A DNA stretch of 64,000 nt from Armillaria gallica (taxonomy: Eukaryota; Basidiomycota; Agaricomycetes; Agaricales; Physalacriaceae): positions 5,332,001-5,396,000 of the forward strand of contig JBANDB010000002.1 of NCBI GenBank assembly GCA_037576215.1, given 5' to 3'. Both the position numbers and the translations under genes were made by a program. Shown here piece after piece: positions 48,242-61,270 of this stretch; positions within the stretch are counted from its first letter, which is position 1; each line of letters begins with the position of its first letter. The notes beneath the pieces are model-generated. The model was given only the letters and a program-made list of their open reading frames with translations. It did no database searches and was not told where the DNA came from.

Positions 48242-50475
48242 CGAAGAATATAAAAACAATGCGGGGGACGATCTACAATCCAAAGAAAGACCGTTTCTCC
48301 CGGAAATATCGCGGTCGGAGCAACGTTCAAAGAACAGAGACAAGAAGGAAAGAAAAGGGGGTCGAGCCTAGTGAAAAGACAGATGCACAACAATCCAGTT
48401 ATGCATGAAGGCCGGAAGGGCTGGCGGAAGCGAAACAGAGAAAACGAAGGCAACTCATATGGACGCTTGTCTGTTAATAAAGGAACATCAAGTGTTTTGG
48501 GCCGCACAGCCAAAACGGAAAGCACGGGGTACGTTTACAGTTTACTCACATTTGGCAACACACAGGGTCATCCGATCTGAGATCTACTCATTGATTTTCA
48601 AATATCTTTTTCCGTTTCCAAATTCCAATCCGGTAATTTCTGAAAACGCGTCGCAATTCTTGACATACCGCCACACCTTTCTGGCGCCTCTTTTATCCCC
48701 GCCTACTCTGCACATGTGGCAATACTACTTCCTGGGGCAGGGGGAGATTTTCTGCTGCCTTTGGGATTGTCATTTAGCTCTGTACCTTTGTCTGTACCAG
48801 GCAAACGCGTTTTCTCTCACATCGGCCTGTAGAACCCGCATGCCAGTCCCTCGCTCAAGGCTCGGAGGATGGGCTCCGAATGGGCATTACCTCGGCTCGT
48901 CCGTTCCGGGTGTATCAGGATCCTCTCGTTCTGGCTCCTGCATGTTGACCTTTTCTTTCAGAGTAGAAGAGGCTCTGGCTGCACATCAATGCATCCTGGA
49001 TCAGGCCCAATCAGGAGCATCCCTACCCTGACTGCTTGGCAATTCTCCCCTGCAGCTGGCAGCTCTTTCAATCACCGGACACCTTCCGTTGATCCTAAAG
49101 CTAGCGCTTCGGGTTTGAGCGGCGAGGAACCGACAATCATGACCCATATGATGGACCGGAAATAATTGATACTGACTGGGGCTTCTCTTTCAAGCTTTAA
49201 CCTCGCGGACGTTTGGAATTTCCAACGCCGAAGTCGGCCCGCTTCTGGGCGTGACTCATTGCACGGAAGACGATCCCTGTGCTCGCTCTGGAACTTGTAT
49301 CTAACCGACTCACTCGCAACGCAAATACACGCCGCTAACTAGGCTCTGCATTCGAATCTGATATCATGTACGAGCTTGTCGGAAAACAGATGCGATGGAT
49401 CGAATCCCTGATGTTTGTCGTCTATTCGTGAAGCAATAATAGTGGCCCGCACTCAAAACACCTCCGATGTTTCTTGGGGCAAGCCACAACTGTCTAGTCT
49501 AGCCCTTGACTTTTCAAACCCAGTCTTCTCAGGCAGGCCCGGATCCTTAGGCTCTTATTATTCAAGGCAACCGCCGTGATAGATAATTTACTTCCTCCAA
49601 ATGGTCATACCTACTGCCGAATACGTTGTACCCGTGATTGGGAGAAGTATATGTACACGCCCGTCCACAAGTGGCTGTGGCGGCGCTTGAAAGGGTTTGC
49701 TTCCGTTACGGCGATTATGATTATCTCAATTAACCTGTGGAACTGCGCATGTTCCGTTTCGAGGATTGCTATAAAGATCATAGGTACGAGCTAGGTACGC
49801 TTCTGCGCAGCGGTCTTCGTGACGTCGTTCTTGAGGCTTATTTCAAGTCGAAGCGGGGTGCCGAGGCGCGCGCAAGCCAGTAAGATTGTCTTTCTGGTTC
49901 CAATAGGGCTAACGGGAACACATGATGTAGGTTGCCATCACATCCTCGTGGTCCTTCTCTATTTGTTTCACCCAGGCTACTTAATTCTCGTCCTTAGATT
50001 TAGGAACAAAGTGTCATTTATAAAAACAGAATATTTCTATACCCTGCCAGACTGAACCGTCGGCTACCGCGGCACTTGCGGAATTATTAGGGCTTGAAGA
50101 CTGAAGCGCGGAATGTCCACACTGTCGACGGAAAAATGTAGACCAAGCACTCCAGACCAGCTCTTCAGCTTTGTCATTCCCAGGTTTTATCGGACTTCCT
50201 TCCAACGACTCTCGGGAAGATCGAATTTCAACGAATAATAATATTAATGTGTTTCATGTCCAAAATTTCCAACGCGATTGCTCCAGCACCCGTTCTAAGG
50301 ATCGACGTGCGGATATAACACATACAAGTGGGGGGATAAAGTACATAGCAAAGATGTATATGTGGATTCCAGAACGACTATAGAGTAACTGGTAACCAGC
50401 GGGAAGAATTATATATCAGCCAGTCAGTTCGGAGGCAACGTCATCTCACTCACGCATAAACTACGATGATATAGA
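48242..50475. other. Long intergenic region
   Basis: 2.2 kb between the transcription factor (minus) and the 3' end of the Afi1-like gene (minus). A 208-codon plus ORF (48405-49031) is present but has no recognisable motif, biased composition and no splice support. No RNA gene or repeat array was recognised. A regulatory region or an unannotated lncRNA cannot be excluded. Confidence 0.45.
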
Positions 50476-53400
50476 TCAGAATGCACCATTCATATGCGTC
50501 GAGGAGACACTAGCGTTGGAGTGTGTACGTGAAGGCAGAGCAGGAGGGAGCAGCGACGGCGTCTTGGCGTCGTGCTGCTGTTCAGCTATCCGCTTTTCTC
50601 GCATGTGTGCTTGTCTCACATACGAATAGCGTTGGAAGTGGTTGAGTGTTTGCAGGAACAGCACGCCCACCTATGAGCAATTCTTAATATGAAAATGAAA
50701 CGACCGGCTCATAACGTACCGGATATGCACGCAGCTGATTGAACAGATCCACCGTCTGGTCCCTTATCGACTCCTTTTGGTGGAAAAGCCCAAAGGCGAG
50801 AGGGAGGAGACCGCCACTATGGGGCATTAGATATGACAGAAACTGTAACGGATAGATAAATTAGCCGAACTCAAAAGGCAAAAAATTAGGCATGAAGGAC
50901 CCGACCCACCTCTACTACCTGATCGTAGGTCTTGACATTATCAATAAGCCAACGCATGACCAGAGACACTTCCGCGTCTGGGATCCTTTTGGCATGCCTC
51001 AGTCGGAAGATTTGATGTACAACGTCAAAGCCTTTGATGGGGTTTGTTGTCAGTGACTTTTTGAAATCCTGAAATTATATGACAAAGGTCGTCAGGAAGG
51101 CGGACAAGGAAAACAAAGTGGACAGACCATGACATAGTATTTATAGCTGTTGGTCTTTCTCCATGCCTCTACGCGATGATGGTTCGCAGCTAGCTCCTTG
51201 AGACCGAGAGCATCGTCGTTGAAAATGATGCCACTGCCTAGCTGTGGTCGAGAAGAGGTCCCGTCCATAAAAGGTGCACTAGGGTACCCGATACTTGTAA
51301 CACTAGTTGCCTCCTCCTCGTAGCGTGACGCCAAGCGCACAAAGCGGCCGACATATTCCGTGAAACGTGCGCGAACCAGACTCTCACCGTAATGATACTC
51401 AATTGCGGATTTGATCTGCAGACAAAGGAAGATCTGCATCAGGCATATTCAATGATGGGAAGGGTAGAATCACATACGTCTTCGATGAATACTGTATCCG
51501 TGTTGTTGTCTGCTTTGGGTACAAAGTCGGCTTTGTCTTTGCTAGGGACTTTGTAGTCTTCCTCGCTCCCTAAGGATGATTCGGCCTTCAGTGTTCCGCT
51601 TCGGGTTATCAAATGCGCTACGAAGCCAGGACCACTGGATACTGGGTAGTTGGTATGGATATCCTTTGCCACAGTGACAGTCCCCGTGCCAATATCCAGA
51701 AGAAGATCCCAGGCACCCAAGGCTTCGAAGATCGGGTTTGTTACGCCGGCGATGTACGCAGGACTGAACTTGAAGCGATTAATCGGACCGTAACGTGAAG
51801 ACAACAGACAGAAAGACGTACACGGACTCCCATTCTTCTCTATTATTTAGATTTGCGTATGGAAAAGCCCTTTCTATGAAACCTCGGAGAATAGCACCAC
51901 AACCAGACGCCAATGCACATGCGGATAGTACGAAACTTGACACTTCGCCAGCGGGTCGTTTATGACCCAAAAATATTATCCGCTTACCAGTGATCAACGC
52001 GTTGAAGAGGACGATAATCGGATGCGTTTGAGGACCGTTCGTATGGAGATGAGGATGCAACGGACCGTTCACAGTGGCGCCGAAAACTTTAATAAGCGTG
52101 ATCAAAGAGTACTGGAAAAGAACAAACATGAGTCCGCGATGCACTGGACATGAAGTAAGATTTTTGCCTACATCACCAACCTCTTCAGGAAATGTCGATA
52201 GCGGCATTCTGATAGGCAGCTGATGATCTCGATACGCCACAGTGGTTTGAAAGAAATGGGTATCTTTAGTCCAACTGGATCGTAGATGTGCGTCGTAACT
52301 TGATCCATGGGCTGGATGTAACGTCGGTGGTCTAAGGGTAGATCCAATGAGAGACGAGGCCGAAGATGCACCCGTTGAGCGTCTCTTGCGACTAGAACCA
52401 ACGAGCGTGCTGCTATTAGCCAGCGACGCGACGGTCCCGTCCTCCCCTTCCGTAGAAGCATTCTCCAGGCCGCTTTCTTCCCCTACCCAGACAGCACTGC
52501 CGCCTAGTGTGAACGATGAATCGGAAGGCGGTGTACGTGATTGGCGTTTCTGTGACGAAGACGCGGTCGTGCTATCTGTATCCGCCCTGTCCCTAGGCCT
52601 CACTGTATGGTCCCATTCTCGCACCCTGGTCTCATCAGGAGCTCGTTCCTTCTCCTTCGTCCGCATCATGATACCCTCTTCAAAGCTAGAGTATGACCCA
52701 GCAGAAGGCGTCGTCCGATGCGCGTGGTTCTTGCTGCCACCTGCACTGAGGGACATGGACGAAGCGTTCTTGATATTAGCGAACTTTTCCGCAAAGATAT
52801 CCTTTCGCTCTGAGAATCTCATGACCATTTTCTCATGTCTGTTCAGGATTGGTGCCCCAGAGAAGTCCATCGAGTTGACGGCATCAAATAGACGTGCTAG
52901 ACAATCTTGCGAGGGATCGATGAGGTAGTCGTCGAGAGCCATTAGTAGAACGGGCTAAATTAACAGAGTTAATGAATCCTTAATACCAGTAGTAAAGCAC
53001 TTGCCTTGAATATTTGGATAAATGGGTGTCGCGTGCATATCGCCAATGCCAACACCTTTGCTCCTCTGTCCGGCGTCAGTGTATTTCTCTGAAAAAGCGA
53101 CAACGAACGTACCGATTCAGCGATTTATCATGCTTGGTCCTCACCAAGTTCAGCACGCACAGCAAATCCGGCTGGTCCCCTCGCGACGCCTGTTCCTCTC
53201 CCGGCAACCCCACTGTTTTCACGTCCGGCGAGTCCAAGCCGACCACAGGCGAGATGGTATTGAACGGTGTCTGGTTCAGAAAGAATACCGTCCAGTCGTC
53301 GACCTGCATTTCAGCCCCGTCCGGGAGCATCGACATGGCGAGGACACTACCGATGATGAATACCCAGTCGCCTCCACTGTGAGCAGGGCATGTACTCACG

Positions 53401-53509
53401 ATTCATCGACACCGAGAGGCTGAGGGAACTGGTACTTGAGCTGCGCGCCTTCGAGGATGTGAAATTCAGCCAGGAGGACGAAGGAGCAGTGGTTTCCTTG
53501 ACTGCTCAT
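50476..53509 (-). CDS. Afi1/SPA-type polarity and Arf3-docking protein (DENN-like)
   Basis: The start MSSQGNHCSFVLLAEFHILE is at 53509 and leads to GAQLKYQFPQPLGVDE, the Afi1 N-terminal signature. Next are FIIGSVLAMSMLPDGAEMQV, FFLNQTPFNTISP and LLCVLNLVRTKHDKSL. A long Ser-rich, low-complexity exon (51779-52942) then gives MPLSTFPEEVGD, LITLIKVFGATV, LFNALITGKRIIFLGHKRPA and the SPA-type segment YIAGVTNPIFEALGAWDLLL. The C-terminal part has RRH-rich helices and GLLPLAFGLFHQKESIRDQT, ending at 50476. In yeast Afi1 binds Arf3 at the cell cortex and helps set the polarity axis. The fold belongs to the DENN superfamily. About eight exons; internal junctions are approximate. Confidence 0.85.
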
Positions 53510-53897
53510 CGTGGCTCATGCAAGCTGTTGGTGGCCGCCAGAGAGCGCCGGTGGTGCTGCGATGTGCTTGCCTCTAATTGTGCGAATCCTACGGTCGTTG
53601 ATGCCAGGGAAGAAAGTGGTATAGGTATCGTGAATGCGTTCAGGAGATGGCCGCCGGAAGTAGATGCATTTGTTATGTGGCAATCATGTATTTACCAGCG
53701 CCAATCTTTTCATTGCCTTGTACCATTCTCGACGACACTGCCAGAATCTCATACAGTTTACTTGGCATTCTTGACTTATTCAGGGCTACCTAGCATCCAT
53801 TGTTCAGAACATACCAGGCAGTGTACGTAAAACATTGATATTGCTGGTACGCGTTTATTATCCGATAGCAATTGCAGATGAGTAGTTAGTCCTTTAA
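53510..53897. other. Intergenic region
   Basis: Upstream of the Afi1-like start and downstream of the aspartic protease, both minus strand. The overlapping plus ORF 53390-53830 is antisense to Afi1 exon 1. Nothing else seen. Confidence 0.5.
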
Positions 53898-55818
53898 TTA
53901 TAAAAACCAAAACCACGACAGGACCGCCAGTCCTAAAATTGATAGGTCTACTCTCCAGGGTATATTGGCCTTTGCTGCCGTATTGCTGCTACTTGTTGTC
54001 GTTGTTCCACTTGGAGCTGCTCCTGGTGTGCCTGTGGTAGTCCGAACCGACGAGGTGAGGGATGAAACCGACGAGGTGAGTGATGGCTCAGAAGAGTTGG
54101 AGGAGGGGCCCGCACCTGATCCCCCTGCTGCACTCGATAACTGGGCGAATCCAATCGCTGGGGGATTCGAGTCTCTGAAAACAGAGTACACGTTTTTCTA
54201 CACCGAAAGCTTCAGTCTATACTACGACGTCGACAAACGCGGACACTAACCAAAAACGTCGCGCCGACAACCCATCCCGGATTCCCAGTTCCTTCCGGGA
54301 TGTTACTTCCGGCAGTAAGGTCAAAGATTCCCCCAAGACACATATCGCTGCTGCCAGCGGTCGCGGGGCCCAGATTCATGTCCTGGGCATTGATCGGCCA
54401 CGACTTGCCACCAAACGACATTGTCACCTCGACGTTGGTGTTGCATGCTGAGAAAAATGATTATTCCAGTGCCCGAGGTATGTAAGAGAAAGCGCGCCAC
54501 TCACGAAACGTGTACAACCCTTGCTGTCCGCGAGCCTGTTGTGCACCGTCAACCTGAGCCCATATGGCAGCGACGTCGTCGGACGGGCCACCAATCAAAG
54601 TTGTTCCAGTGTCGATCGCAGACAATGCCGTGGTTCCGCTCGTGGTTAAAGCGACGCTTTTCCCTTGGACGGTAAGAGCTGAAACGCGAATCAGGGGGAA
54701 GCCTGAACGCGTAGACGACGATAGGAACTTGCCTTGGAGCTCTAGAAGCCAAAATGACGGCGTTGATACGGGCATGTTCAAAAACTCGATATCTCCCGTG
54801 AATAAGGTGGAGTTGGTCCCTCCGAGTGTAAATACGCCCCCCGATTCTTCTGGTTGTACGTTTGTTTCACCACGGTGCCGGGCAAGCCAAAAGCTCATTT
54901 CCGGAGATGTCAACTGGTTTCCACTGACAAGGGCTTGCCAAAAGGGCGTTGCCTGTGTAGAAGCGATCTGTTCGAACGCGAGTCCCATAATACCAGACAC
55001 GGAACCGCTTAACAAGCTGCTTGTTGTCTGATCAACAGCCACTGCAACAAGGTCAATGTTTGAAAGCACAGTAGAGCATTTAGCATACAAAAGGTTTGCT
55101 GGTCCACGGTGAAACCTCCCATTGACACTGTATCGGCGGAGAGCGTTCCTGCCACGGCCCCCGAGCCATAACGTATAGTCGTCTCAGAGTTGGTGCCGGA
55201 CGCCGTTTTCAATGTTGATGATGACTGAGTGTCGAACAAAGGCGTCGAAGAAGAACAGCTTAAACAGCTCGCGTCGGCGACCCACAGATCTGAAGAACCT
55301 GTGTCGAGAATCACGTCGAACGGTTGGGCCCTGAAGAGACGTCAGAATCATCCGAAATTGAAAAAAAGGCAAACTACGAGGCCCCGGTACGATCGTGGCG
55401 TCAGCGCAGCCGACGAGCGGGAACTCGTTTAATTTTTGTCGACGACGTAGCCGGGGCCGTCTATCATGGGCGCCACTTGCTCCGCGACGTCGACCAGGTG
55501 GAAATGACACTCACGGCGTTCCAATACTGACAGTCGCAAAATAACTCGCATCGGTGTTCTTTCAAAAGGGACAATCAGCTCAGGGCCTCGACATCGGACA
55601 AAGAAGCGGCGACACACTTGATCCACAATACCAATACCAGCTGTACTCTGCCTCTTTCTGCTCTGGGATGCGGGGGAATAGCCGTACTTTGCCCTAAGGG
55701 CATCCGCAGCAGCTGCGTAATCAACCTGGCGGGGGCCGTTGTTCCTTATGGACACATGAATGGGCTCTGCAGAGACGGAAATAAGAATGAAAAGTAAGGA
55801 TACGGGAACGAGGAACAT
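53898..55818 (-). CDS. Pepsin-like aspartic protease (A1), possibly GPI-anchored
   Basis: The start MFLVPVSLLFILISVSAEPI is at 55818 and is a clear secretion signal. A propeptide follows (ALRAKYGYSPASQSRKRQS) with a possible KR processing site. The first active site is VILDTGSSDLWVA, followed by TIRYGSGAVAGTLSADTVSM; GIMGLAFEQIAST follows. The second active site is LSAIDTGTTLIGGPSDDV. Then come MCLGGIFDLTAG, PGWVVGATFL, FRDSNPPAIGFA, a Ser/Thr-rich stalk and a hydrophobic C-terminus (ILGLAVLSWFWF). The stalk plus tail suggests yapsin-like GPI anchoring at the plasma membrane or wall (inference). Both catalytic Asp residues are present. Several small introns, for example near 54250 and 54470. 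Confidence 0.93.
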
Positions 55819-57327
55819 GGCGGTCGTGAGGAAAGGAATGAAAGAGCCTGTGGCCAAGCACAGATGAAAGCCGGAAACCTGTTCTGCGGCAGCGTGTGAC
55901 GTGAGGAACAGATTTATATCCCGTGCACGTGCCTTCCTCCCGAAACTCTCATCATCATGTCTTAGTCTCTATTCAATAAACCAGCCGTTGGAGGACGCCC
56001 AGAAAATAAAATATCCCTCACTTGGTCTCTATTTACTTGTTATTGTCTACTCTTGTGGCTGGGACTTTCTTTTGATGCGCCCAAGTCTTTCAATACTCCA
56101 AGCACGCACGTTACTTCCAAGCGCTTAATCATCCATTCTAACTAGGACCCATCGACTAATAACCCCACACTGCAATACATTCTCACCATGTTGAACATGA
56201 GGACTGCTGCGTATCCGATTTGGCCGAGCTGATCAATCCTTTCTTCCCTACTTGATATGCATCTTATCAATTCCAGCAGTGCCTACTGAGAATTTATCTT
56301 CAGTTGCGTCTCCATCTGTTTAATTACTACGATACAGCTTCACCCTTCCATCGCGTCTTGGCAATCTCCTAATTTTCATCTAGACACCGGCGGGTTGTGT
56401 CGGGAGCTTACCGATTAGGGACCAGCCGCTCTATTCTTCGCGGGAACGGCGCACGATGGCCAGGGTAAGACAAGACGCGTAATTTTACAGCGCTCGAGAT
56501 GTAGCGTGAATTGACCATTCATTCGACTAGCAGCGGCCAACAACGGCCGTGTTCCCATGAGATTTGGGGGAGACGCGTTGCCGACTCGCCGCGGATCACC
56601 CACCTTCCGCTTTTTGTCCGGGACCGCCCTGGTAAGTCACCCGAATTACTTGCTCTGAGTATATCTTGTCTTTTGTACGCTTTTCTAGGCTCATTATTAT
56701 CAGTGAATTACAGTCCCCGGCGTCGCTTTCGCTCTGGTTTTCTATCCAGACGGAGGTCCCTGCTAAAATTCTCGTACAGAGTCCAAACCGTCGTAGACAT
56801 CAAACGTGTTGTCTATCTTTCGGTTTCCATCCCTATCTGCTTATCGGAATCATTCAACTTCCCTGATACTGAGTTTCGTTTAAAGCATGTTCCCCAAAGC
56901 GTTTCCAGGGTCATGAATCAGACTCATGCTTACACGGACGTCCGGTGTGTCCCTAAGCGAGAAGCTAGGAGAATTTTTACGACATAAGTATCTTCGAAAG
57001 CCCTTGCTCAAGGTCCATCGCTACGCATAAATCATTGCACCGTTGCAATTCTCTCACATCATAGTATCATCAGTTTGCGACCCATCATCTTCTGCTCTCT
57101 GGTGACTCATCTAGTCCTGATGGATCAACTTCGTCGATCCGGACAGAGTTCACTCCTTTATCCTGTGCACCCTAGGTCCATTGGTGGGGCGTCACCGCCT
57201 CGCACTGCCTTCTTTACCATCCCTTAGGCCGTGGATCGGACAGTCCAAATCACCCTCGGACGATATAACGTTGAGCTAACTATAGTACATACCCCCATAT
57301 TGGGAGCATCCTTTCCACCAATTCTTA
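55819..57327. other. Long intergenic region
   Basis: A 158-codon plus ORF (56511-56987) has no recognisable motif and unnatural composition. The region contains pyrimidine-rich stretches typical of fungal promoters. No RNA gene or repeat array was recognised. Confidence 0.45.
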
Positions 57328-58366
57328 CTACACAAACACATTGCCCCCGTCAATCACAATGGTCTGTCCAGTCATGTAGTCCGAGTCTGGACCCGCTAAA
57401 AACGAGACCAGCTTTGCTGGATCGTCTGGCACACTCGTCCGGCCCAAACAAATCAAATCCGTATACCTGGAAAAATTCTGGCCTATCGGGAGACCGTTTA
57501 TTGCGCTCATTCCCCTGTCGATCTCTTCCCACATAGGAGAGGCTACGATGCCGGGGGCATAGGCATTAACGGTGATACGATGTCGGCCAAGTTCCATGGC
57601 GAAGGAGTGTGTTAAGCTTCGCACCGCGGCTTTCGTGGCACTGTAATGTGCGAGTAGATGGTCTGCTCGGAATGATGTCCCGCTACACAGGATTCGGGTG
57701 AGATGGTGATTGTATTGAGAAGCTCGAGGGCCTACCTAGCGGCGTTGAGAATCTTACCGCTGGTTCCTTGCTTAATGAACTGCTTCGCAGCTATTGCATC
57801 ACTGTTGAAAACCCCCATAACGTTCACTTCGAATATTCGTCGAAGGTCATCCTCCGTAATATCGAGGATAGGCTTGGAGCGAGCAATACCTGCGTTGGCG
57901 ACCATTACCGTGAGGGGTCCGAGGGTATCAACAGAGATCTTCACGATCTCCTCTACATCGGTACGTTTGGACACATCTCCAAAGGCGCTAACGGCGCGCA
58001 CGCCAAGGGAAGTAATCTCTTCTACTACCTGCATAGAAGTATTACTACATAAGAGATGTATGATAGCGACGGGCCTACTGATTTGACCTGGTCAGCATTT
58101 GATGAAAGATCGTTGACACAGATATTGAACCCGTCTTGGGCGAGGCGCAGAGCTATTCCTCGTCCGCTTCGGAAGATATAGAGTCAGTCGATGATCATAT
58201 CATTCGCTATCGAGCATAGTGCGACCCACATTCCTTGACCGGCGCCGGTGACGATAGCCGTACGGGGTGATGCTGTGGTGACAGATCGGGTGGCCCTGTG
58301 TACATTTCGTGCACATATGATGCGCAAAGCAGTGTGATTCAAGATGGATAAGGTTCTGCTTATCAT
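57328..58366 (-). CDS. Short-chain dehydrogenase/reductase (SDR)
   Basis: The start MISRTLSILNHTALRIICAR is Arg-rich and could be a mitochondrial targeting peptide. The Rossmann glycine motif TGAGQGIGRG is formed across a short intron. Next are GRGIALRLAQDGF, VSAFGDVSKRTDVEE, the NAGIA motif (VMVANAGIARS), DDLRRIFEVNVMGVF, the active-site segment AASGTS...HYSATKAA (Ser, YxxxK), AYAPGIVASPMWEEID and the end MTGQTIVIDGGNVFV at 57328. This is a classical SDR of the acetoin/diacetyl-reductase or 3-oxoacyl-reductase type. Substrate cannot be stated. Four exons; all catalytic residues are present. Confidence 0.93.
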
Positions 58367-58533
58367 TGCGGGAGAATTGAAGGTGCGCCCTATGTAAGTC
58401 AGGTATTGGCTTCGAAATTATCTCATGTCCAAAGACGAATCTGATATGGGGGCTCGGGACTAGATTGATGAGAATGGCAGGTACCGATCAGCCTCTAACA
58501 GTTAATATAGCATACCTAAACACAAATATTGTG

Positions 58534-58615
58534 GACCCCTTAGCTCAGTGGTAGAGCGTGTGATTCCAGCCAATGTGGGTCCACAAGGTCGTGCGTTCAA
58601 CTCGCTCAGGAGTCA
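58534..58615 (+). tRNA. tRNA-Trp (CCA), with a short intron
   Basis: Acceptor arms GACCCCT/AGGAGTC pair at six of seven positions. The D arm is GCTCAGTGGTAGAGC. The anticodon CCA lies at 58566-58568 after TT, and an intron of about 11 nt follows position 37. The 3' half CACAAGG is followed by a T arm with GTTCAACTC. A TTTTT run (58620-58624) is a Pol III terminator. A C-A mismatch in the acceptor stem and a T-T mismatch in the T stem are unusual, so the gene may be slightly diverged or carry sequence errors. Confidence 0.75.
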
Positions 58616-58852
58616 ATTCTTTTTCCTTATTGCTTGCCTCTAGGATACTTCCTTTTCCTATCCTCATTTAATGGCTTTTGTACGACCAGAAATGAGCATT
58701 CTGAACCGTGGAAGGGGGGATGGAGGAGCTACGATCTTGATGACATCATTTCGATCACCGGAGAAACCCGAGCGGCGCTTAAATTCCCATCTAAACGCGT
58801 TGATTGTGACACGCGCTTCACGTGATCTTACTGCATCTTATCACCAACCGTC
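58616..58852 (+). terminator. Pol III terminator and short spacer before the next gene
   Basis: The T5 run at 58620-58624 follows the tRNA 3' end by four bases. The remaining spacer carries the promoter of the downstream protein gene; no TATA box was evident. Confidence 0.5.
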
Positions 58853-61008
58853 ATGTCCTTCCCTTCTGTGTCGACCTGGAAATGGTCGACAGCTCATCGC
58901 ACTCAGTATTCCTCTCCTTCGTTATCACCACCGTGCTCGTCGTCTCCGCCAACATCACCGTATTCCGTCTATTCTCAATGTCAAGCCCGTATACAGTCAA
59001 GTCCCAATCCTGGGTATTGTATCGACATTCACAATCCGGGCAATGGCGCGTCGAATTGGTTCCGGAGAGAACTGCATCCTCTCAATTTTCCCCATCCCAA
59101 AGTTCCTTGCAAACTACCAAGTTTTCATTCCATGTTTGGGGATTTACCTCCACCTATGTCCGATGTGGAAGAGTACTCTGACGTCGCCGACGCCCACCTC
59201 TTTCGTAGCAACGCGCCTAGTGATGTATCCCCAAGTCATGCCTCGGTTTTCTATACAGACAGCGAAGAGGAGGACCATGATCCGGAAGACGAAGTCGGCG
59301 TCGAAACGGCATCCAGGGCTACGTTCTTCCGGGTATCTGAAGAGCGGGGCCAATGGAAGAGCGATCCTATACCTTTTCAGCCTCAGCCTTCGTATCATCA
59401 GCGCAACTCAATGCCTGCCTCGTCTCGCCCAGTCCCACCAAGTCCTGACAGACGACTCGCCTCTGAACCTGCAGGATTCCCCATGAACTCCCACCATTCC
59501 GGCTGCGAAGATCTGGATTTCACCTCTGAATTCTCCCCAGAGTCGGATGACAGACAGGCTTCATACGATGCCGATGTTGATTCAGAACTAATAACATCGG
59601 AATCAGAGATGCCAGATGACGATAATCGACCCTACTCACCTTTGCCCCCCTCGTCACCACCTCTGTCATCCATGTCTTTTTCTGTATCGCCAATGATCGG
59701 CCCTATGTCACCGACAAGCGTTCCAGCTCTACCTCCACTGTCTCCCGTTATCATTCCTCCGCTCCGCTCGGATGACACCGACATTGAGGATATTCACCTC
59801 TCGGCCGCCATGGATCCTTCTTCGTCGCCACTTGTACGTGTTTTGGCGCATGGAGCTTTGCTATCGTTCACAAGCCTCACCCTTACAGGTTCAGACCAAA
59901 CATGAAATACTTCCCTTCATGATACCAGAAACGTCGATCACATGTGGCGCCGAGTTAGATATTATCACCGCCGTCATATCAACAGATTCAGCACCCCCAT
60001 CTCCGAGGCCCGAAGGCTTCTTCGACAAGGATCAACGACCAATCTCTCCACCATCAGTTTTTTCTGTTGTTATCGACACCGATGTGAATACCAACATTGA
60101 AGATTCCGTCGTGCCCAAGGGAAATTTATCGGACGATGTTATCACAGGACACGTCACAATCAGTGACGTTCCGACGAAGCAGGAGGTTCCAGAGCAGGAT
60201 CAGATGGTTGAGGTCACGCTGAAAGAGAAGAATGGAGTTGACTATATCGCGGCAGAAACGATGGGGCACGAGAAGCGCAAAAAGGAGCAAGACGATGGTC
60301 CGAAGAAGAAAAAGCCTCGGCTGGGTAGCCATTCGACGTCTTCTGGCGCTGCTGGAGACGATGAAAACTCTAGGACCGCCTCAAAATCCGAGACCAAGAC
60401 CAAGACAAAAGCAAGGAAGCCACGAAAGCAAGCTGAGCCTCCTCAACGTCGACGTCGACAACCGTCATACTCTTCTTCAGACGAAGAGGATGAAGAACCA
60501 GCAAAACGACAGCCACCGCCCCCACCTCCCTTGAACTTCTCAGTCGAGGACGCCGAACTATGCGGTATGATCATCGAGAGCATGGCCACATCCCGGGCTT
60601 CCTCACATCGGGCCTCTTCCATCTACAAAGCTGTCATCCAGAACCGCCCCGCACTCAAATCACAACGAGAAGATCCGGAGTGGATCGCTTCCATCAGGAG
60701 GGTGCTGGAAGAGGCACATCGAGTGAATGGGATGTTTGGCAAGGTGGAAAGCAGTGGCATGGTGAGCGCATCTGTGAAGTTGTGTTATCGGGCGCTAATC
60801 TCTCTTCTTTGATATAGGATGACTCGAACCACCCCTGGAAGCGCAGTGGTTCTATGTGCCGGAGCGAGATGAAGACCCGGAACGCGCGTCGTTAATGAGG
60901 GCAATGATGCCTAGACCAGCGAAAAGGTCTGAAACGAAGAAGTATAAACAGTATTACTACCGCCCTCTGGGCAAGATTTCGCGTTGGGACTCTGAAGACG
61001 CCCTCTAA
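58853..61008 (+). CDS. Nuclear, mostly disordered protein with possible C-terminal winged-helix domain
   Basis: The start is taken at ATG 58853, but the first about 110 codons look weak and MFGDLPPPMSDVEEYSDVAD is a possible true start. The body is Ser/Pro/Asp/Glu-rich (DSEEEDHDPEDEVG, SPLPPSSPPLSSM). An intron joins SSSPL to VQTKHEILPF. A basic patch KKKKPRL and KARKPRK suggests nuclear location. The C-terminal domain has ELCGMIIESMATSRAS, IYKAVIQNRPALKSQ, WIASIRRVLEEAHRVNGMFG and WFYVPERDEDPERASLM, resembling winged-helix (HARE/Gds1-like) layouts by inference. It ends RWDSEDAL at 61008 after an intron whose acceptor GCGCAG is set by frame. Confidence 0.65.
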
Positions 61009-61270
61009 ACGTTCCTGCTTTTTTGATTGCACTTTTTGACGCCACTATCATTATTCTAGTCTTCGTTCTGCGTTCCAGCTTGTAGCTATACTTTCCCATC
61101 TATTCTCGGTTTTTGTTCTTCTTTGCAACTGCATTTTTAGTGTATCGAGAGAGCGTAACGATCGCAGTTCTTTGACGGCAATAATGATTATCCTAATATT
61201 GCATATACAGAATACACATCTAAATGTGAAAAATCGTGACGCAGGCGAGTAAGAGAGAAATGGAGCCTGT
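61009..61270. other. Short spacer between convergent genes
   Basis: 3' flanks of the nuclear protein and NOG1. Nothing recognised. Confidence 0.5.

Noticed and set aside
48405..49031. 208-codon plus-strand ORF upstream of the transcription factor
   Set aside because: No recognisable motif, no splice context, odd composition (many Cys, Arg and Ser); long open frames occur by chance here.
56511..56987. 158-codon plus-strand ORF in the 55.8-57.3 kb spacer
   Set aside because: No domain signature and Arg/Ser-rich composition; no supporting exon structure.
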